NCBI RefSeq assembly: GCF_004340965.1
Contig: NZ_SLYA01000002.1
Span: 372,001 to 436,000, forward strand
Source: Sphingomonas sp. PP-CE-1A-559
GTDB taxonomy: Bacteria > Pseudomonadota > Alphaproteobacteria > Sphingomonadales > Sphingomonadaceae
Length of the DNA: 64,000 nucleotides
Direction of reading: 5' to 3'
Shown here: piece after piece, positions 26,514 through 35,200 of the stretch
Position numbering within the stretch: position 1 is the stretch's first letter
Layout of the letters: each line of letters opens with the position of its first letter
Notes under the pieces: generated by a model
Told to the model about the DNA's origin: nothing
Database searches by the model: none
The model's input: only the letters and a program-made list of their open reading frames with translations
Position numbers and translations under genes: made by a program

Positions 26514-26538
26514 AACAGTGTCCGAAGACCTATGTTCC
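26514..26538 (-). promoter_or_regulatory. EcfG-type general stress promoter
   Basis: On the minus strand the sequence reads GGAAC, then exactly 16 bases, then TGTT. The alphaproteobacterial EcfG consensus is GGAAC-N16/17-CGTT, so one base differs. It lies about 30 bases upstream of the SRPBCC start codon, and the downstream gene content (SRPBCC, ADH, SDR, DUF4142) fits a general stress regulon. Confidence 0.7.
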
Positions 26539-26742
26539 GCCGCCTTGGTCTTGAATTTGCAAGACTTGATATCGATCAGGACATTCGACGCCGCGCGAAA
26601 TCCGCCTTGTGTCACGAAGTTTACATCATCACATTCGAAAAGCGGCGATCGTTACACGCGCACGCCAATCTCAAGGTGATTTGGCCACTTGGCAATGTAA
26701 ATATACCTACACGTCGATCATCGCAGCAGACGAGGATCGCCC

Positions 26743-28338
26743 GTGACCTACCAGACGCACATCGCCCAGTTGACCAATCTCATCGCCGACCAGAACGGCA
26801 CGTGGGACGCGATCTCGCCCGAGTCCGTCGCGCGGATGCGGCTCCAGAACCGGTTCAATACCGGCCTCGACATCGCGCGCTACACTGCGGCGATCATGCG
26901 CAAGGACATGGCCGCTTACGACGCGGACCCGGCCAACTACACGCAGTCGCTCGGCTGCTGGCACGGGTTCATCGCGCAGCAGAAGATGATCAGCATCAAG
27001 AAGCATTTCGGCACCACCGACCGCCGGTACCTGTACCTTTCGGGCTGGATGGTCGCGGCGATGCGGAGCGAATTCGGTCCGCTACCCGACCAGTCGATGC
27101 ACGAGAAGACCCGCGTCCCCGCGCTGATCGAGGAACTCTACACCTTTCTCCGGCAGGCAGATGCGCGCGAACTCGGCATGATGTTCCGCGACGTCGACGC
27201 GGCGCGTGCGTCCGGTAACGCGATCGAGGAACAGCGGCTGCTCAACGCGATCGAGAACCACCAGACGCACGTCGTGCCGATCATCGCCGACATCGATGCG
27301 GGCTTCGGCAATGCGGAGGCGACGTATCTGCTCGCGCGAAAGATGATCGAGGCGGGCGCCTGCGCGCTCCAGATCGAGAACCAGGTCAGCGACGAGAAGC
27401 AGTGCGGTCACCAGGACGGCAAGGTCACCGTGCCGCACGAGGACTTCCTCGCGAAGGTCCGCGCGTGCCGTTACGCGTTCCTAGAACTCGGCGTCGAGGA
27501 CGGCATCATCGTTACGCGCACCGACTCGCTCGGCGCGGGCCTCACCAAGCAGATCGCGGTCAGCAAGGAAGCGGGCGACCTGGGCGACCAGTATAACTCG
27601 TACCTCGATTGCGAGGAGATCGATCCGGCGACCGCGCAGAACGGCGACGTCATTCTCAACCGCGACGGCAAGCTGCTCCGGCCTAAGCGCCTGCCGTCGA
27701 ACCTGTTCCAGTTCCGCGCGGGGACTGGCGAGGATCGCTGCGTGATGGACTGCATCGCCTCGCTACAGAATGGCGCGGACCTGCTGTGGATCGAGACCGA
27801 GAAGCCGCATATCGAGCAGATCGCCGGCATGGTCGACCGCATCCGCGAAGTCGTCCCCAATGCGAAGCTCGTCTACAACAACTCGCCAAGCTTCAACTGG
27901 ACGTTGAACTTCCGCCAGCAGGTGTTCGATTGCTGGTCGACGGCGGGCGAGGACGTCTCCGCCTATGACCGCGCCCGCCTGATGAGTGTCGATTACGATG
28001 GCACGACGCTCGCCGACGAAGCTGATGAACGCATCCGCACCTTCCAGGCGGACTCGGCCAAGCGCGCGGGCATCTTCCACCACCTGATCACGCTGCCGAC
28101 GTACCACACGGCTGCGCTTTCGACCGACAATCTCGCGAAAGAGTATTTCGGGGATGCGGGGATGCTCGGCTATGTGAAGGGCGTCCAGCGCAAGGAAATC
28201 CGCGAGGGGATCGCCTGCGTGAAGCACCAGAACATGTCGGGCTCGGACCTTGGCGATGATCATAAGGAGTATTTTGCGGGTGAGGCGGCTCTGAAGGCTG
28301 GCGGCGCGCATAATACGATGAACCAGTTTGCGGCCTGA
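26743..28338 (+). CDS. aceA: Isocitrate lyase
   Basis: Splits isocitrate to succinate and glyoxylate in the glyoxylate shunt. 531 residues, the long form with extra internal sequence. The catalytic KQCGHQDGK signature contains the essential Cys in K-x-C-G-H. PIIADIDAGFGNAEAT carries metal ligands, and NNSPSFNW is conserved. GTG start with GAGGATCG ahead. No malate synthase gene is nearby. The 257-bp space before it also holds the leftward stress promoter. After the stop there are three consecutive hairpins (28346-28435). Confidence 0.95.
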   Translation: MTYQTHIAQLTNLIADQNGTWDAISPESVARMRLQNRFNTGLDIARYTAAIMRKDMAAYDADPANYTQSLGCWHGFIAQQKMISIKKHFGTTDRRYLYLSGWMVAAMRSEFGPLPDQSMHEKTRVPALIEELYTFLRQADARELGMMFRDVDAARASGNAIEEQRLLNAIENHQTHVVPIIADIDAGFGNAEATYLLARKMIEAGACALQIENQVSDEKQCGHQDGKVTVPHEDFLAKVRACRYAFLELGVEDGIIVTRTDSLGAGLTKQIAVSKEAGDLGDQYNSYLDCEEIDPATAQNGDVILNRDGKLLRPKRLPSNLFQFRAGTGEDRCVMDCIASLQNGADLLWIETEKPHIEQIAGMVDRIREVVPNAKLVYNNSPSFNWTLNFRQQVFDCWSTAGEDVSAYDRARLMSVDYDGTTLADEADERIRTFQADSAKRAGIFHHLITLPTYHTAALSTDNLAKEYFGDAGMLGYVKGVQRKEIREGIACVKHQNMSGSDLGDDHKEYFAGEAALKAGGAHNTMNQFAA

Positions 28339-28345
28339 CGCCCAA

Positions 28346-28435
28346 GCCGGAGCGAAAGCTCCGGCGCGGATCCGGCATCACGCCCGGCCGGCGGGGCCAA
28401 AAGCCCCGTCCGGCGACGCGGCTTTGCCGCGGCGC
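28346..28435 (+). terminator. Three stacked hairpins after aceA
   Basis: First GCCGGAGC-GAAA-GCTCCGGC, a perfect 8-bp stem with a GNRA loop; then GGGGC-CAAAA-GCCCC flanked by GCCGGC and a TCCGGC partner; then GCGGC-TTT-GCCGC. None has a T-tract. The series probably terminates or protects the 3' end of the aceA mRNA. Confidence 0.55.
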
Positions 28436-28483
28436 TAAGGCTTGTCTCGTTGATGCTAGCCTTGACCGACTGCTGCGCCTGCC

Positions 28484-28608
28484 AATCCTCCCCCGCAAGG
28501 GGGAAGTGTCGCCGAAGGTGACGGCGGGGGAGGACACGGAACAGAGGTCACCTTATCCTCCCCCTCCGTCAGGCTACGCCTGCCACCTCCCCCTTGCGGG
28601 GGAGGATC
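28484..28608. repeat. Class D palindromic element
   Basis: AATCCTCCCCCGCAAGGGGG on the left and CCCCCTTGCGGGGGAGGAT on the right, with inner GACGGCGGGGGAGG/CCTCCCCCTCCGTC pairing. It matches the element at 21456-21581 apart from arm-tip changes that keep base pairing (CCAGG versus CAAGG). It lies between aceA and the kinase 3' end. Confidence 0.87.
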
Positions 28609-28627
28609 GCTAAACTGCCGACCGGCT

Positions 28628-31600
28628 TTACTCCGCCGAGTCCACCCGGTCCGCCGCAAGCGGTTCCGCCAGCGCCGTCTCACCCAGCGATGCCAGCACC
28701 GCCGCCGTCAGCGCATCGAGCCCGTACGGCTTCTCCAGCATGATCGCATCCGTATCGCCCTCGACCGACGCGGTGTCACCGCTCGCGAAGACGATCCCGA
28801 CGCCCGGTCGCAGCGCGCGCGCGGTGCGGGCGAAGTCCGGCCCCGACACGCCAGGCAGATTGATGTCGGTAACCAGCGCGTCGATCGGCACGGTCTGGAG
28901 CGCGGTCATCGCGTCCTCGGCACTCGCCGCGTCGACCACCACGAAGCCGCTGCCTTGCAGCATCTCGGCGGTGTTCGCGCGGATCATCTCGTCGTCCTCG
29001 ACCAGCAACACGGTGCGCCTTGCCGACGCGTCCAGCCGTCGATCCGCTTCGATCCGCGCATCGCGAGCGACCTTGGCGGCATGCGAGTCGCCGCGCTGCC
29101 GATTGGCCAGCACTTCGCGGAATTTCCGTGCCAGCGCCTCGCGCGAATACGGCTTAGACAACAGGTCGACGCCGGCATCGAGTTTGCCGCCGTGCACGAT
29201 CGAATTCTCGGTATAGCCCGACGTGAACAGCACCACGAGATTGGGCAGCCGCTCCTTCGCCTTGCGCGCGAGTTCCGGACTTTTGAGCGTTCCGGGCATC
29301 ACCACGTCGGTGAACAGGATGTCGATCGGCACGCCGCTCTCGACCACGTTGAGCGCGCTGGCCGCGTCGACCGACTTCAGGACGCTGTAGCCGAGATCGG
29401 TCAGCAGCTCGACCACGGTGGTGCGGACCTCGTCGTCATCCTCGACCACCAGCACCGTCTCCGTGCCGCCGCAGATCGGCCCCGCATCGGCGACGACCTC
29501 GACGTCCTCGCTCTCCATCGCGCGCGGGAGGTACAGCTTGATCGTCGTGCCTTCGCCGACCTCGGAATAGATCTTCACATGACCGCCGGACTGTTTGACG
29601 AAGCCGTAGACCATCGACAGGCCGAGGCCAGAGCCCTTGCCTTCGCTCTTGGTCGAGAAGAACGGTTCGAAGACCTTCTCGATGATTTCCGGGCTCATGC
29701 CGCTGCCGGTATCGGACACCGCGAGCAGGACGTACTGCCCGGCTTCGACCTCCTCGTGGCTGCGCGCATAGGCGTCGTCGAGATGGGCGTTGCCGAGTTC
29801 AATGGTGAGTTTGCCCTGGCCCTCCATCGCGTCGCGCGCGTTGATCGCGAGGTTGAGCAGCGCGTTCTCGATCTGCGCGGGGTCGATGAAGGTGTTCCAC
29901 AGGCCACCGCCGACCACGGTCTCGATCTCGACGCCCTCGCCGATCGCGCGACGCAGCATGTCGTCCATCCCGCGTACGAACCGCGTGACGTTGACGACCT
30001 TAGGCTCGAGCGCCTGGCGACGTCCGAACGCGAGCAACTGTGAGGCGAGCTTCGAGCCGCGCGTGACGCCGGCCATCGCGTTGGCGACCCAGCGCTCCGC
30101 ACGCTCGTTCCCGGCGAGGTTCTTGCCGAGCAGCTGGAGATTGCCCGAAACGACCTGAAGCAGATTGTTGAAGTCGTGCGCGACGCCGCCGGTGAGCTTG
30201 CCGACAGTCTCCATCTTCTGCGACTGGGCAAGCTTGGCTTCGGCCTCGCGGCGCTCGCCGATCTCGGCGATCACGCGCGCCTCCAACGTCTCGTTGAGCT
30301 GGCGGAGCTGATCCTCGGCGCGTTCGCGGTGGCGGACCTGGCGGGCGAGCGCTTCGGCCTGTTCGCGCAAGGCGGCCTCGGCGGCGCGCTGGTGCGTGAT
30401 GTCGGTGTGGACGCCGACCCATTCGATGACTTCGCCCGCCGAATCGAGGATTGGCAGGCTGCGGACCGCGAAGGTGCGCCATGCCCCGCAATGGCGGCGG
30501 ACGCGGTGTTCGAACACGAACATCGACTTGTTCAGGACGGCGGCGGTCCACGCCTTGATCGTCGATGCGACATCGTCGGGGTGGATCGCGTCGGCCCAGC
30601 CAAAATTCTGGTATTCGTCGATCGACTGGCCGGTGAGCGTCGCCCAGCCGGGTTGCTCGCCGATCATTCGGCCGTCCGGGCTGTTGGTCCAGAGCACGCC
30701 GTGGACCGCATCCATCGCGGTGCGGAAGCGGCCGTTGCTGATGCCGAGTGCGGCCTCGCGTTCGGCGCGATCCTCCACGTCGATGCCGAGCACGTAGATG
30801 CCGGCGATCGCGCCGTCCGCCTGGACATGCGGAACATAGCGGAATTCGGAGCGGCGCGGACGGCCGTCGCGGTGCGGAAAGACGGTTTGCGCGATGAAGC
30901 TCTCGCCGGCCAACGCGCGCTCGAACGAGGGGCGGCGATCCTGGTAGACCGCGTCGCCGAGCACGTCGCGGACGGGCTTGCCGATCATCGTCTCGGGCGA
31001 GATGCCGAGCCATTCGTCATATTGCGCGTTGGCGAGACGATAGACGTGGTCGCGATCGACGTACGAGATCAGCATCGGCACGGCGTCGGTGACACGGCGG
31101 AGTTCGGCTTCGCTGGCGGCGAGGCGGTGCTCGGCTTCGACGCGGCCGCTATTGTCGACCATCGTGCACAGGACGCCGCCGACTGTGCCACCGGCGCAAT
31201 AGACAGGCGTGTAGAACAGGTCGAGCGTCAGCGTTTCGGGGCCTTCGGGGCGCCGGAACAGGATCGGCTGGTCGCGGTAGGCGACGGTCTCGCCGCGCAG
31301 GCTTGCTTCGAGGACCGCGCGGTTCCAGTCCCACACCTCGGGGAACGCGGTCGCGACCGGGCTGCCGAGCGCGGCCGGGTGGCGGTCGCCGGCGACGGCG
31401 CGGTAGCTGTCGTTGTAGAGCATGACGTGTTCGGGCCCCCACATCACGACCTTGGCGACGGGCGAGTTGAGGATGTTGGCGAGCGTGACGCGGAGTTCGG
31501 CGGGCCACGAGTCGATCGGGCCGAGCGAGGTCGCGCTCCAGTCGCGCTGGCGGACGAGCATCCCGCATTCGCCGCCACCGATCAGGAATTCGGCGGGCTT

Positions 31601-31747
31601 TTGCAGGACGTCGCGGTCGCGCATCTGTTGGAGCGCGGTGCGGACGATGGCGGCGGCGTCGCCATGCCCTCCGTCGGTCAATTCGTCGATGTAGCTGCCG
31701 AGGTCTGCGGGCAGGGAAATGGTGCGCGACGAGTCAGGCGTTGTCAT
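28628..31747 (-). CDS. Hybrid sensor histidine kinase with ParD-like N-terminus, PAS domains and two receivers
   Basis: 1039 residues, no membrane helices, so a cytoplasmic sensor. Residues 8-46 ([18 protein letters not shown], then [16 protein letters not shown]) match the ribbon-helix-helix region of ParD antitoxins. PAS-like sensor regions follow at about 55-205, 215-330 and 335-455. A short coiled coil leads to the dimerisation box [11 protein letters not shown] with His524. The ATPase domain has [16 protein letters not shown] and [12 protein letters not shown]. Two receivers end the protein: Asp814 in LFTDVVMPG and Asp961 in VTDINLPG, each with a KP motif. No separate response regulator or toxin gene is adjacent. 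Signal and output are unknown. Confidence 0.93.
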   Translation of the reverse strand: MTTPDSSRTISLPADLGSYIDELTDGGHGDAAAIVRTALQQMRDRDVLQKPAEFLIGGGECGMLVRQRDWSATSLGPIDSWPAELRVTLANILNSPVAKVVMWGPEHVMLYNDSYRAVAGDRHPAALGSPVATAFPEVWDWNRAVLEASLRGETVAYRDQPILFRRPEGPETLTLDLFYTPVYCAGGTVGGVLCTMVDNSGRVEAEHRLAASEAELRRVTDAVPMLISYVDRDHVYRLANAQYDEWLGISPETMIGKPVRDVLGDAVYQDRRPSFERALAGESFIAQTVFPHRDGRPRRSEFRYVPHVQADGAIAGIYVLGIDVEDRAEREAALGISNGRFRTAMDAVHGVLWTNSPDGRMIGEQPGWATLTGQSIDEYQNFGWADAIHPDDVASTIKAWTAAVLNKSMFVFEHRVRRHCGAWRTFAVRSLPILDSAGEVIEWVGVHTDITHQRAAEAALREQAEALARQVRHRERAEDQLRQLNETLEARVIAEIGERREAEAKLAQSQKMETVGKLTGGVAHDFNNLLQVVSGNLQLLGKNLAGNERAERWVANAMAGVTRGSKLASQLLAFGRRQALEPKVVNVTRFVRGMDDMLRRAIGEGVEIETVVGGGLWNTFIDPAQIENALLNLAINARDAMEGQGKLTIELGNAHLDDAYARSHEEVEAGQYVLLAVSDTGSGMSPEIIEKVFEPFFSTKSEGKGSGLGLSMVYGFVKQSGGHVKIYSEVGEGTTIKLYLPRAMESEDVEVVADAGPICGGTETVLVVEDDDEVRTTVVELLTDLGYSVLKSVDAASALNVVESGVPIDILFTDVVMPGTLKSPELARKAKERLPNLVVLFTSGYTENSIVHGGKLDAGVDLLSKPYSREALARKFREVLANRQRGDSHAAKVARDARIEADRRLDASARRTVLLVEDDEMIRANTAEMLQGSGFVVVDAASAEDAMTALQTVPIDALVTDINLPGVSGPDFARTARALRPGVGIVFASGDTASVEGDTDAIMLEKPYGLDALTAAVLASLGETALAEPLAADRVDSAE

Positions 31748-31753
31748 GCCGGA

Positions 31754-31782
31754 CTAGTGGGTATCGCGCGCGCGCGTGTCAA
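31754..31782 (-). promoter_or_regulatory. Possible sigma-70 promoter with a CG-alternating spacer
   Basis: TTGACA is followed by a 17-base spacer, mostly alternating CG (CGCGCGCGCGCG), then CACTAG as a weak -10. Transcription would begin about at the kinase ATG, giving a leaderless message. The -35 is perfect but the -10 is poor. Confidence 0.35.
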
Positions 31783-31820
31783 TGATTAGGGGTGTTTGGG
31801 AAGCTCTGCCCCTCCCTCAT

Positions 31821-31926
31821 ACCACCCCGGCGAAGGCCGGGGCCCAATTGGAAAGGTGGCAGTAACGACGGGTGGCGCTCCGTTGACAACTCCACCCAAT
31901 TGGGCCCCGGCCTACGCCGGGGTGGT
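31821..31926. repeat. Class B palindromic element
   Basis: Arms ACCACCCCGGCGAAGGCCGG and CCGGCCTACGCCGGGGTGGT with inner CCCAATTGG/CCAATTGGG. The arms are complementary over about 31 bases with one mismatch. It lies just upstream of the kinase gene on the minus strand. Confidence 0.88.
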
Positions 31927-31954
31927 GCGGGGGGAGCAACCGATCTCCCAGCAT

Positions 31955-32007
31955 GTTTCCCCGCGAAGGCGGGGACCCAGACTGGCTCCCGCCTTCGCGG
32001 GAGAACA
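31955..32007. repeat. Class A palindromic element
   Basis: GTTTCCCCGCGAAGGCGGGG is inverted against CTCCCGCCTTCGCGGGAGAA around a CCAG-A-CTGG core. It is 28 bases from the class B element and joins the terminator of the aldehyde dehydrogenase gene. Confidence 0.87.
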
Positions 32008-32046
32008 AGGAAGGGCGCCCTGCCGTTCGGCAGCGCGCCCTTCCTT
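32007..32046 (-). terminator. Terminator of the semialdehyde dehydrogenase gene
   Basis: AAGGAAGGGCGC and GCGCCCTTCCTT form a 12-bp outer stem, with CTGCCG-TT-CGGCAG as an inner stem. It lies 12 bases past the stop codon of the dehydrogenase. No long T-tract is present. Confidence 0.65.
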
Positions 32047-32057
32047 CTCTCATCCGA

Positions 32058-33611
32058 TCAGCCCTCGGTGCGCGGCAGGCCCAATGGATTGTCGTACTTG
32101 ACCGCCTTCGGCAGCAACGCATCGGGCAGATCCTGGTAGCAGACCGGGCGCAGGAAGCGCTCGATCGCCGCGGTACCGACCGAGGTCGTGCGCGGGTCCG
32201 AGGTGGCGGGGAAGGGGCCGCCGTGTACCATCGCAGGGGCAACCTCGACACCGGTTGGCCAGCCGTTCGCGAGGATGCGACCGGCCTTCCGCTCGAGCAC
32301 CGGCACCAGAGCTGCGGCATCGGCATAGTCGCCCTCGTCGATCTGCAGCGTGATCGTCAGCTGACCCTCGACCTGTTCGAGGACCTGGCGGACCTCGGCG
32401 ATATCGGCGCAGCGGACGATGATCGAGGCAGCCCCGAACACTTCATGCGACAGCGCAGGGTCGGCGACGAACGCCTTGCCGGTGGTCGAGAACAAAGCCG
32501 CACGACCGCGGTTTGCGCCTTCGGCTTCGGTGCCGCGTGCGATCGTCTCGACCGCGTCGTGACCGGCAAGCGCGGCGACGCCCTTGTCGTAGCTGGCATG
32601 GATGCCGGGGGTGAGCATCACCTGAGGTGCTGCGGCACCCAATGCTGCTGCCGCGGCTTCGACGAACACGTCGAGATCGGGGCCATCGACCGCGATCACG
32701 ATGCCCGGGTTGGTGCAGAACTGGCCCGAGCCCATCGTCAGCGAACCGACATAGGCCGTGCCGAGTGCCGCGCCGCGTGCCGCGAGGGCCGCGGGGAACA
32801 CGATCACCGGATTGACGCTGCTCATCTCGGCGTAGACCGGGATCGGCTCGGGACGGGCTGCGGCGAGTGCCACCAGCGCAAGGCCACCGCCGCGCGAGCC
32901 GGTAAAGCCGACCGCCTTGATGCGCGCGTCCTTGACGAGGGCGGCGCCGAGTTCATTCGCAGGGCCCTGGACCAGCGAGAACACGCCCTCGGGCAGACCG
33001 CACTTGGCAACCGCGGCCTGGATCGCCTTGCCGACCATCACCGACGTGCCGGGATGCGCTGGGTGGCCCTTGACCACGACCGGGCAACCGGCGGCGAGTG
33101 CGGAGGCGGTGTCGCCGCCAGCAACCGAGAAGGCGAGCGGGAAGTTGGATGCACCGAACACCGCGACCGGGCCGACCGCGATGCGGCGCTGGCGAAGGTC
33201 GGAGCGGGGGGCGGGCTTACGATCGGGCTGCGCTTCGTCGATGATGACCGAGGCCCAGGTGCCGGCGCGGAGATGCTTGGCGAACAGGCGGAGCTGACCG
33301 GTGGTACGACCGCGCTCGCCTTCGAGGCGTGGGCGGGGCAGGCCGCTCTCCTGGATCGCACGGGCGACGAGCGGCTCGTGGATCGCCTCGATCTCGTCGG
33401 CGATCGTCTCGAGGAATTTCGCGCGCGTTTCGGGATCGGTTTCGCGGAAGGTATCGAACGCTGCTTCGGCGAGCTTGCAGGCTTCCGCGACATCTTCTTC
33501 GCTCGAAACCGCGAAAGCGGGTTCGATCTTCGCATCGGTCGACGGGTCGATTGCGAGGAAGGTGACGTCGCTGTCTACGGCGCGCGCGCCGATCGGGAAG
33601 GTACCGTCCAT
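32058..33611 (-). CDS. xylA: 2,5-dioxovalerate (2-oxoglutarate semialdehyde) dehydrogenase
   Basis: A 517-residue NAD(P)+-dependent aldehyde dehydrogenase of the KGSADH subgroup; it oxidises 2-oxoglutarate semialdehyde to 2-oxoglutarate, the last Weimberg step. [23 protein letters not shown] is the cofactor-binding entry, [10 protein letters not shown] the Rossmann glycine motif, and [12 protein letters not shown] contains the catalytic Cys. The ATG at 33611 has GGAG nine bases ahead; the frame reaches 33629. The symbol is given by pathway position; it belongs to a different ALDH subgroup from Caulobacter XylA as I recall that protein. Divergent from the LacI regulator, with an operator-like site between them. 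Confidence 0.87.
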   Translation of the reverse strand: MDGTFPIGARAVDSDVTFLAIDPSTDAKIEPAFAVSSEEDVAEACKLAEAAFDTFRETDPETRAKFLETIADEIEAIHEPLVARAIQESGLPRPRLEGERGRTTGQLRLFAKHLRAGTWASVIIDEAQPDRKPAPRSDLRQRRIAVGPVAVFGASNFPLAFSVAGGDTASALAAGCPVVVKGHPAHPGTSVMVGKAIQAAVAKCGLPEGVFSLVQGPANELGAALVKDARIKAVGFTGSRGGGLALVALAAARPEPIPVYAEMSSVNPVIVFPAALAARGAALGTAYVGSLTMGSGQFCTNPGIVIAVDGPDLDVFVEAAAAALGAAAPQVMLTPGIHASYDKGVAALAGHDAVETIARGTEAEGANRGRAALFSTTGKAFVADPALSHEVFGAASIIVRCADIAEVRQVLEQVEGQLTITLQIDEGDYADAAALVPVLERKAGRILANGWPTGVEVAPAMVHGGPFPATSDPRTTSVGTAAIERFLRPVCYQDLPDALLPKAVKYDNPLGLPRTEG

Positions 33612-33911
33612 GTCAGTTCTCCAAATCAAATCGAGGGACGCACCGACCGGAACGGCGGTGCGTCGGAAAATCGTCGGCCAAAATGCGCCGAGGCCACAAA
33701 GGTCGCGCTATCACTCTCAGCTACCTGCTCCAATGTGGTGCGAAGGCGAACTATGTTCCAGTGCGTAGCAGCAGTCGCGGACGGCAATGTGACACCGAGG
33801 CCATGGCTTGGGGTAGAGTGTAGGGATCAGATCGTATCGCACGCGCACTCCCCGTTCGTCCCCTGTGTGCTTGCCGCGCAATCAGGCAAATCCCGATTGT
33901 CCGACTAATCT

Positions 33912-33925
33912 TGGGAGCGATAACA
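33912..33925 (-). promoter_or_regulatory. Operator-like site in the xylA-xylR intergenic region
   Basis: On the minus strand the sequence reads TGTTATCGCTCCCA. It matches the site before xylD (CGGTAGCGCTCCCA) at 11 of 14 positions and shares the TGTTA start of the site before xylX. The central CG is usual for LacI-family operators. The remainder of the 416-bp gap (33612-34027) holds no gene or repeat that I can support. Confidence 0.5.
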
Positions 33926-34027
33926 CGCAAGAGCGAACGGCCGCGGCGCGATGTTCTCTGAGTATACGACCACGGTAACTCAGATTACATGCTGATAATA
34001 TTGCAATCACCTGCTAAAAAGCGCGGC

Positions 34028-35119
34028 ATGAGCCTCGCCACGCGCAAGCCGCGCAACACTTCGGGCCGCAGAAGCGGCGCACCCACCATTTCCGACGTCG
34101 CGGTTCTCGCAGGCGTTTCGCCGATGACCGTTTCGCGCGTCATCAATGGGGAAGCGAAGGTCCGAGAGGCGACGCGCGAGGCGGTCAACGTCGCGATCGA
34201 TACGCTGCGATACGCCCCCAACCGCGCCGCGCGCAGCCTAGCCGGCGGCGGGCAGATGCGGATCGGCCTGCTCTACAGCAATCCGAGCGCGGCATATCTA
34301 AGCGAATTCCTGGTCGGCAGCCTCGAACAGGCGAGCCGCAGCGACGTGCAGTTGATCGTCGAGAAATGCGACATCGGCGACCATGAGATCGAAGTGGCGC
34401 GGCATATGATCGAGAGCGGGATCGACGGCGTCATCCTGCCGCCGCCACTGTGCGATTCGCGCGCGGTGCTCGACGTGCTAACCGAGGCCGGCGTGCCGAC
34501 CGTGGTCGTCGCGACCGGGTCCCCACCGGAGGGGTCGGCCGCGGTCACGATCGACGATTTCGAAGCGGCACGCGCGATGACCGAACACCTGGTTAAGCTG
34601 GGGCATTCGCGGATCGGGTTCATCATCGGCAACCCGAACCAGACCGCGAGCCGGCTTCGTCACGAGGGGTATCTCGCGGCGATCGCCGATGCCGGTCTGG
34701 CGCCGGACGAGTCGCTGGTGGTGAACGGCCTGTTTACCTATCGCTCCGGTCTCGACGGTGCCGAGCAATTGCTCGACGCGAAGGACGCGCCCACCGCGAT
34801 CTTTGCCAGCAACGACGACATGGCGGCGGCGACCGTCGCGGTCGCGCATCGTCGGGGTCTCGACGTGCCGGGCGACCTGACGGTGTGCGGGTTCGACGAC
34901 AGCGCGCTTGCGACGACGATCTGGCCCGAACTGACGACGATCCACCAGCCGATCGCCGACATGTCGCGCGCGGCGGTAGAGTTGCTGGTCTCGGCGATCT
35001 TCAATCGGCGCAGCGGCGGCAAGGATGCGAACGGCCATGTCGTTCTCGATTATACCCTGGTGCGCCGTCAGTCGGACGCCGCGCCGCGTCGCCGACCACC
35101 GTCGCGCGTTCACGCATAG
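34028..35119 (+). CDS. xylR: LacI family regulator of the xylose locus
   Basis: 363 residues. The helix-turn-helix TISDVAVLAGVSPMTVSRVING is near residue 20, and the hinge helix LRYAPNRAARSLAGG follows. The rest is a periplasmic-binding-protein-like effector domain with VTIDDFEAARAMTEHL, IFASNDDMAAATVAVA and FDDSALATTIWPELTT, all typical of sugar-responsive LacI proteins. The ATG at 34028 is preferred because it begins a normal N-terminus; 33989 is also in frame. It sits inside the Weimberg gene set, so xylose or a xylonate derivative is the probable inducer (inference). Confidence 0.88.
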   Translation: MSLATRKPRNTSGRRSGAPTISDVAVLAGVSPMTVSRVINGEAKVREATREAVNVAIDTLRYAPNRAARSLAGGGQMRIGLLYSNPSAAYLSEFLVGSLEQASRSDVQLIVEKCDIGDHEIEVARHMIESGIDGVILPPPLCDSRAVLDVLTEAGVPTVVVATGSPPEGSAAVTIDDFEAARAMTEHLVKLGHSRIGFIIGNPNQTASRLRHEGYLAAIADAGLAPDESLVVNGLFTYRSGLDGAEQLLDAKDAPTAIFASNDDMAAATVAVAHRRGLDVPGDLTVCGFDDSALATTIWPELTTIHQPIADMSRAAVELLVSAIFNRRSGGKDANGHVVLDYTLVRRQSDAAPRRRPPSRVHA

Positions 35120-35153
35120 TATCGACTGGCGCTTGACCGACCGACGATCGTCG

Positions 35154-35167
35154 CGGTAGCGCTCCCA
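35154..35167 (+). promoter_or_regulatory. Operator-like site before xylD
   Basis: CGGTAGCGCTCCCA contains an imperfect dyad, GGTAGC-GCTCCC, centred on CG with five of six pairs. It lies 34 bases ahead of the GTG of xylD. From memory it resembles the Caulobacter XylR operator (TAGCGCTACC-like). Confidence 0.55.
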
Positions 35168-35200
35168 TCAAATAATCGACCGCGTTCAGGAGAGTTTGCA

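Noticed and set aside
31613-31726. Separate parD antitoxin gene
   Set aside because: The segment is in frame with the kinase with no stop or restart, and no parE-like gene follows, so it is treated as a domain.
30176-31789. Long plus-strand frame antisense to the histidine kinase
   Set aside because: No recognisable motif, Asp/Arg-rich antisense composition, no ribosome-binding site; the kinase on the minus strand explains the region.
31953-33908. Plus-strand frame of about 650 residues antisense to the aldehyde dehydrogenase
   Set aside because: The translation is a mirror of a well-supported gene on the other strand, and begins within a palindromic repeat.
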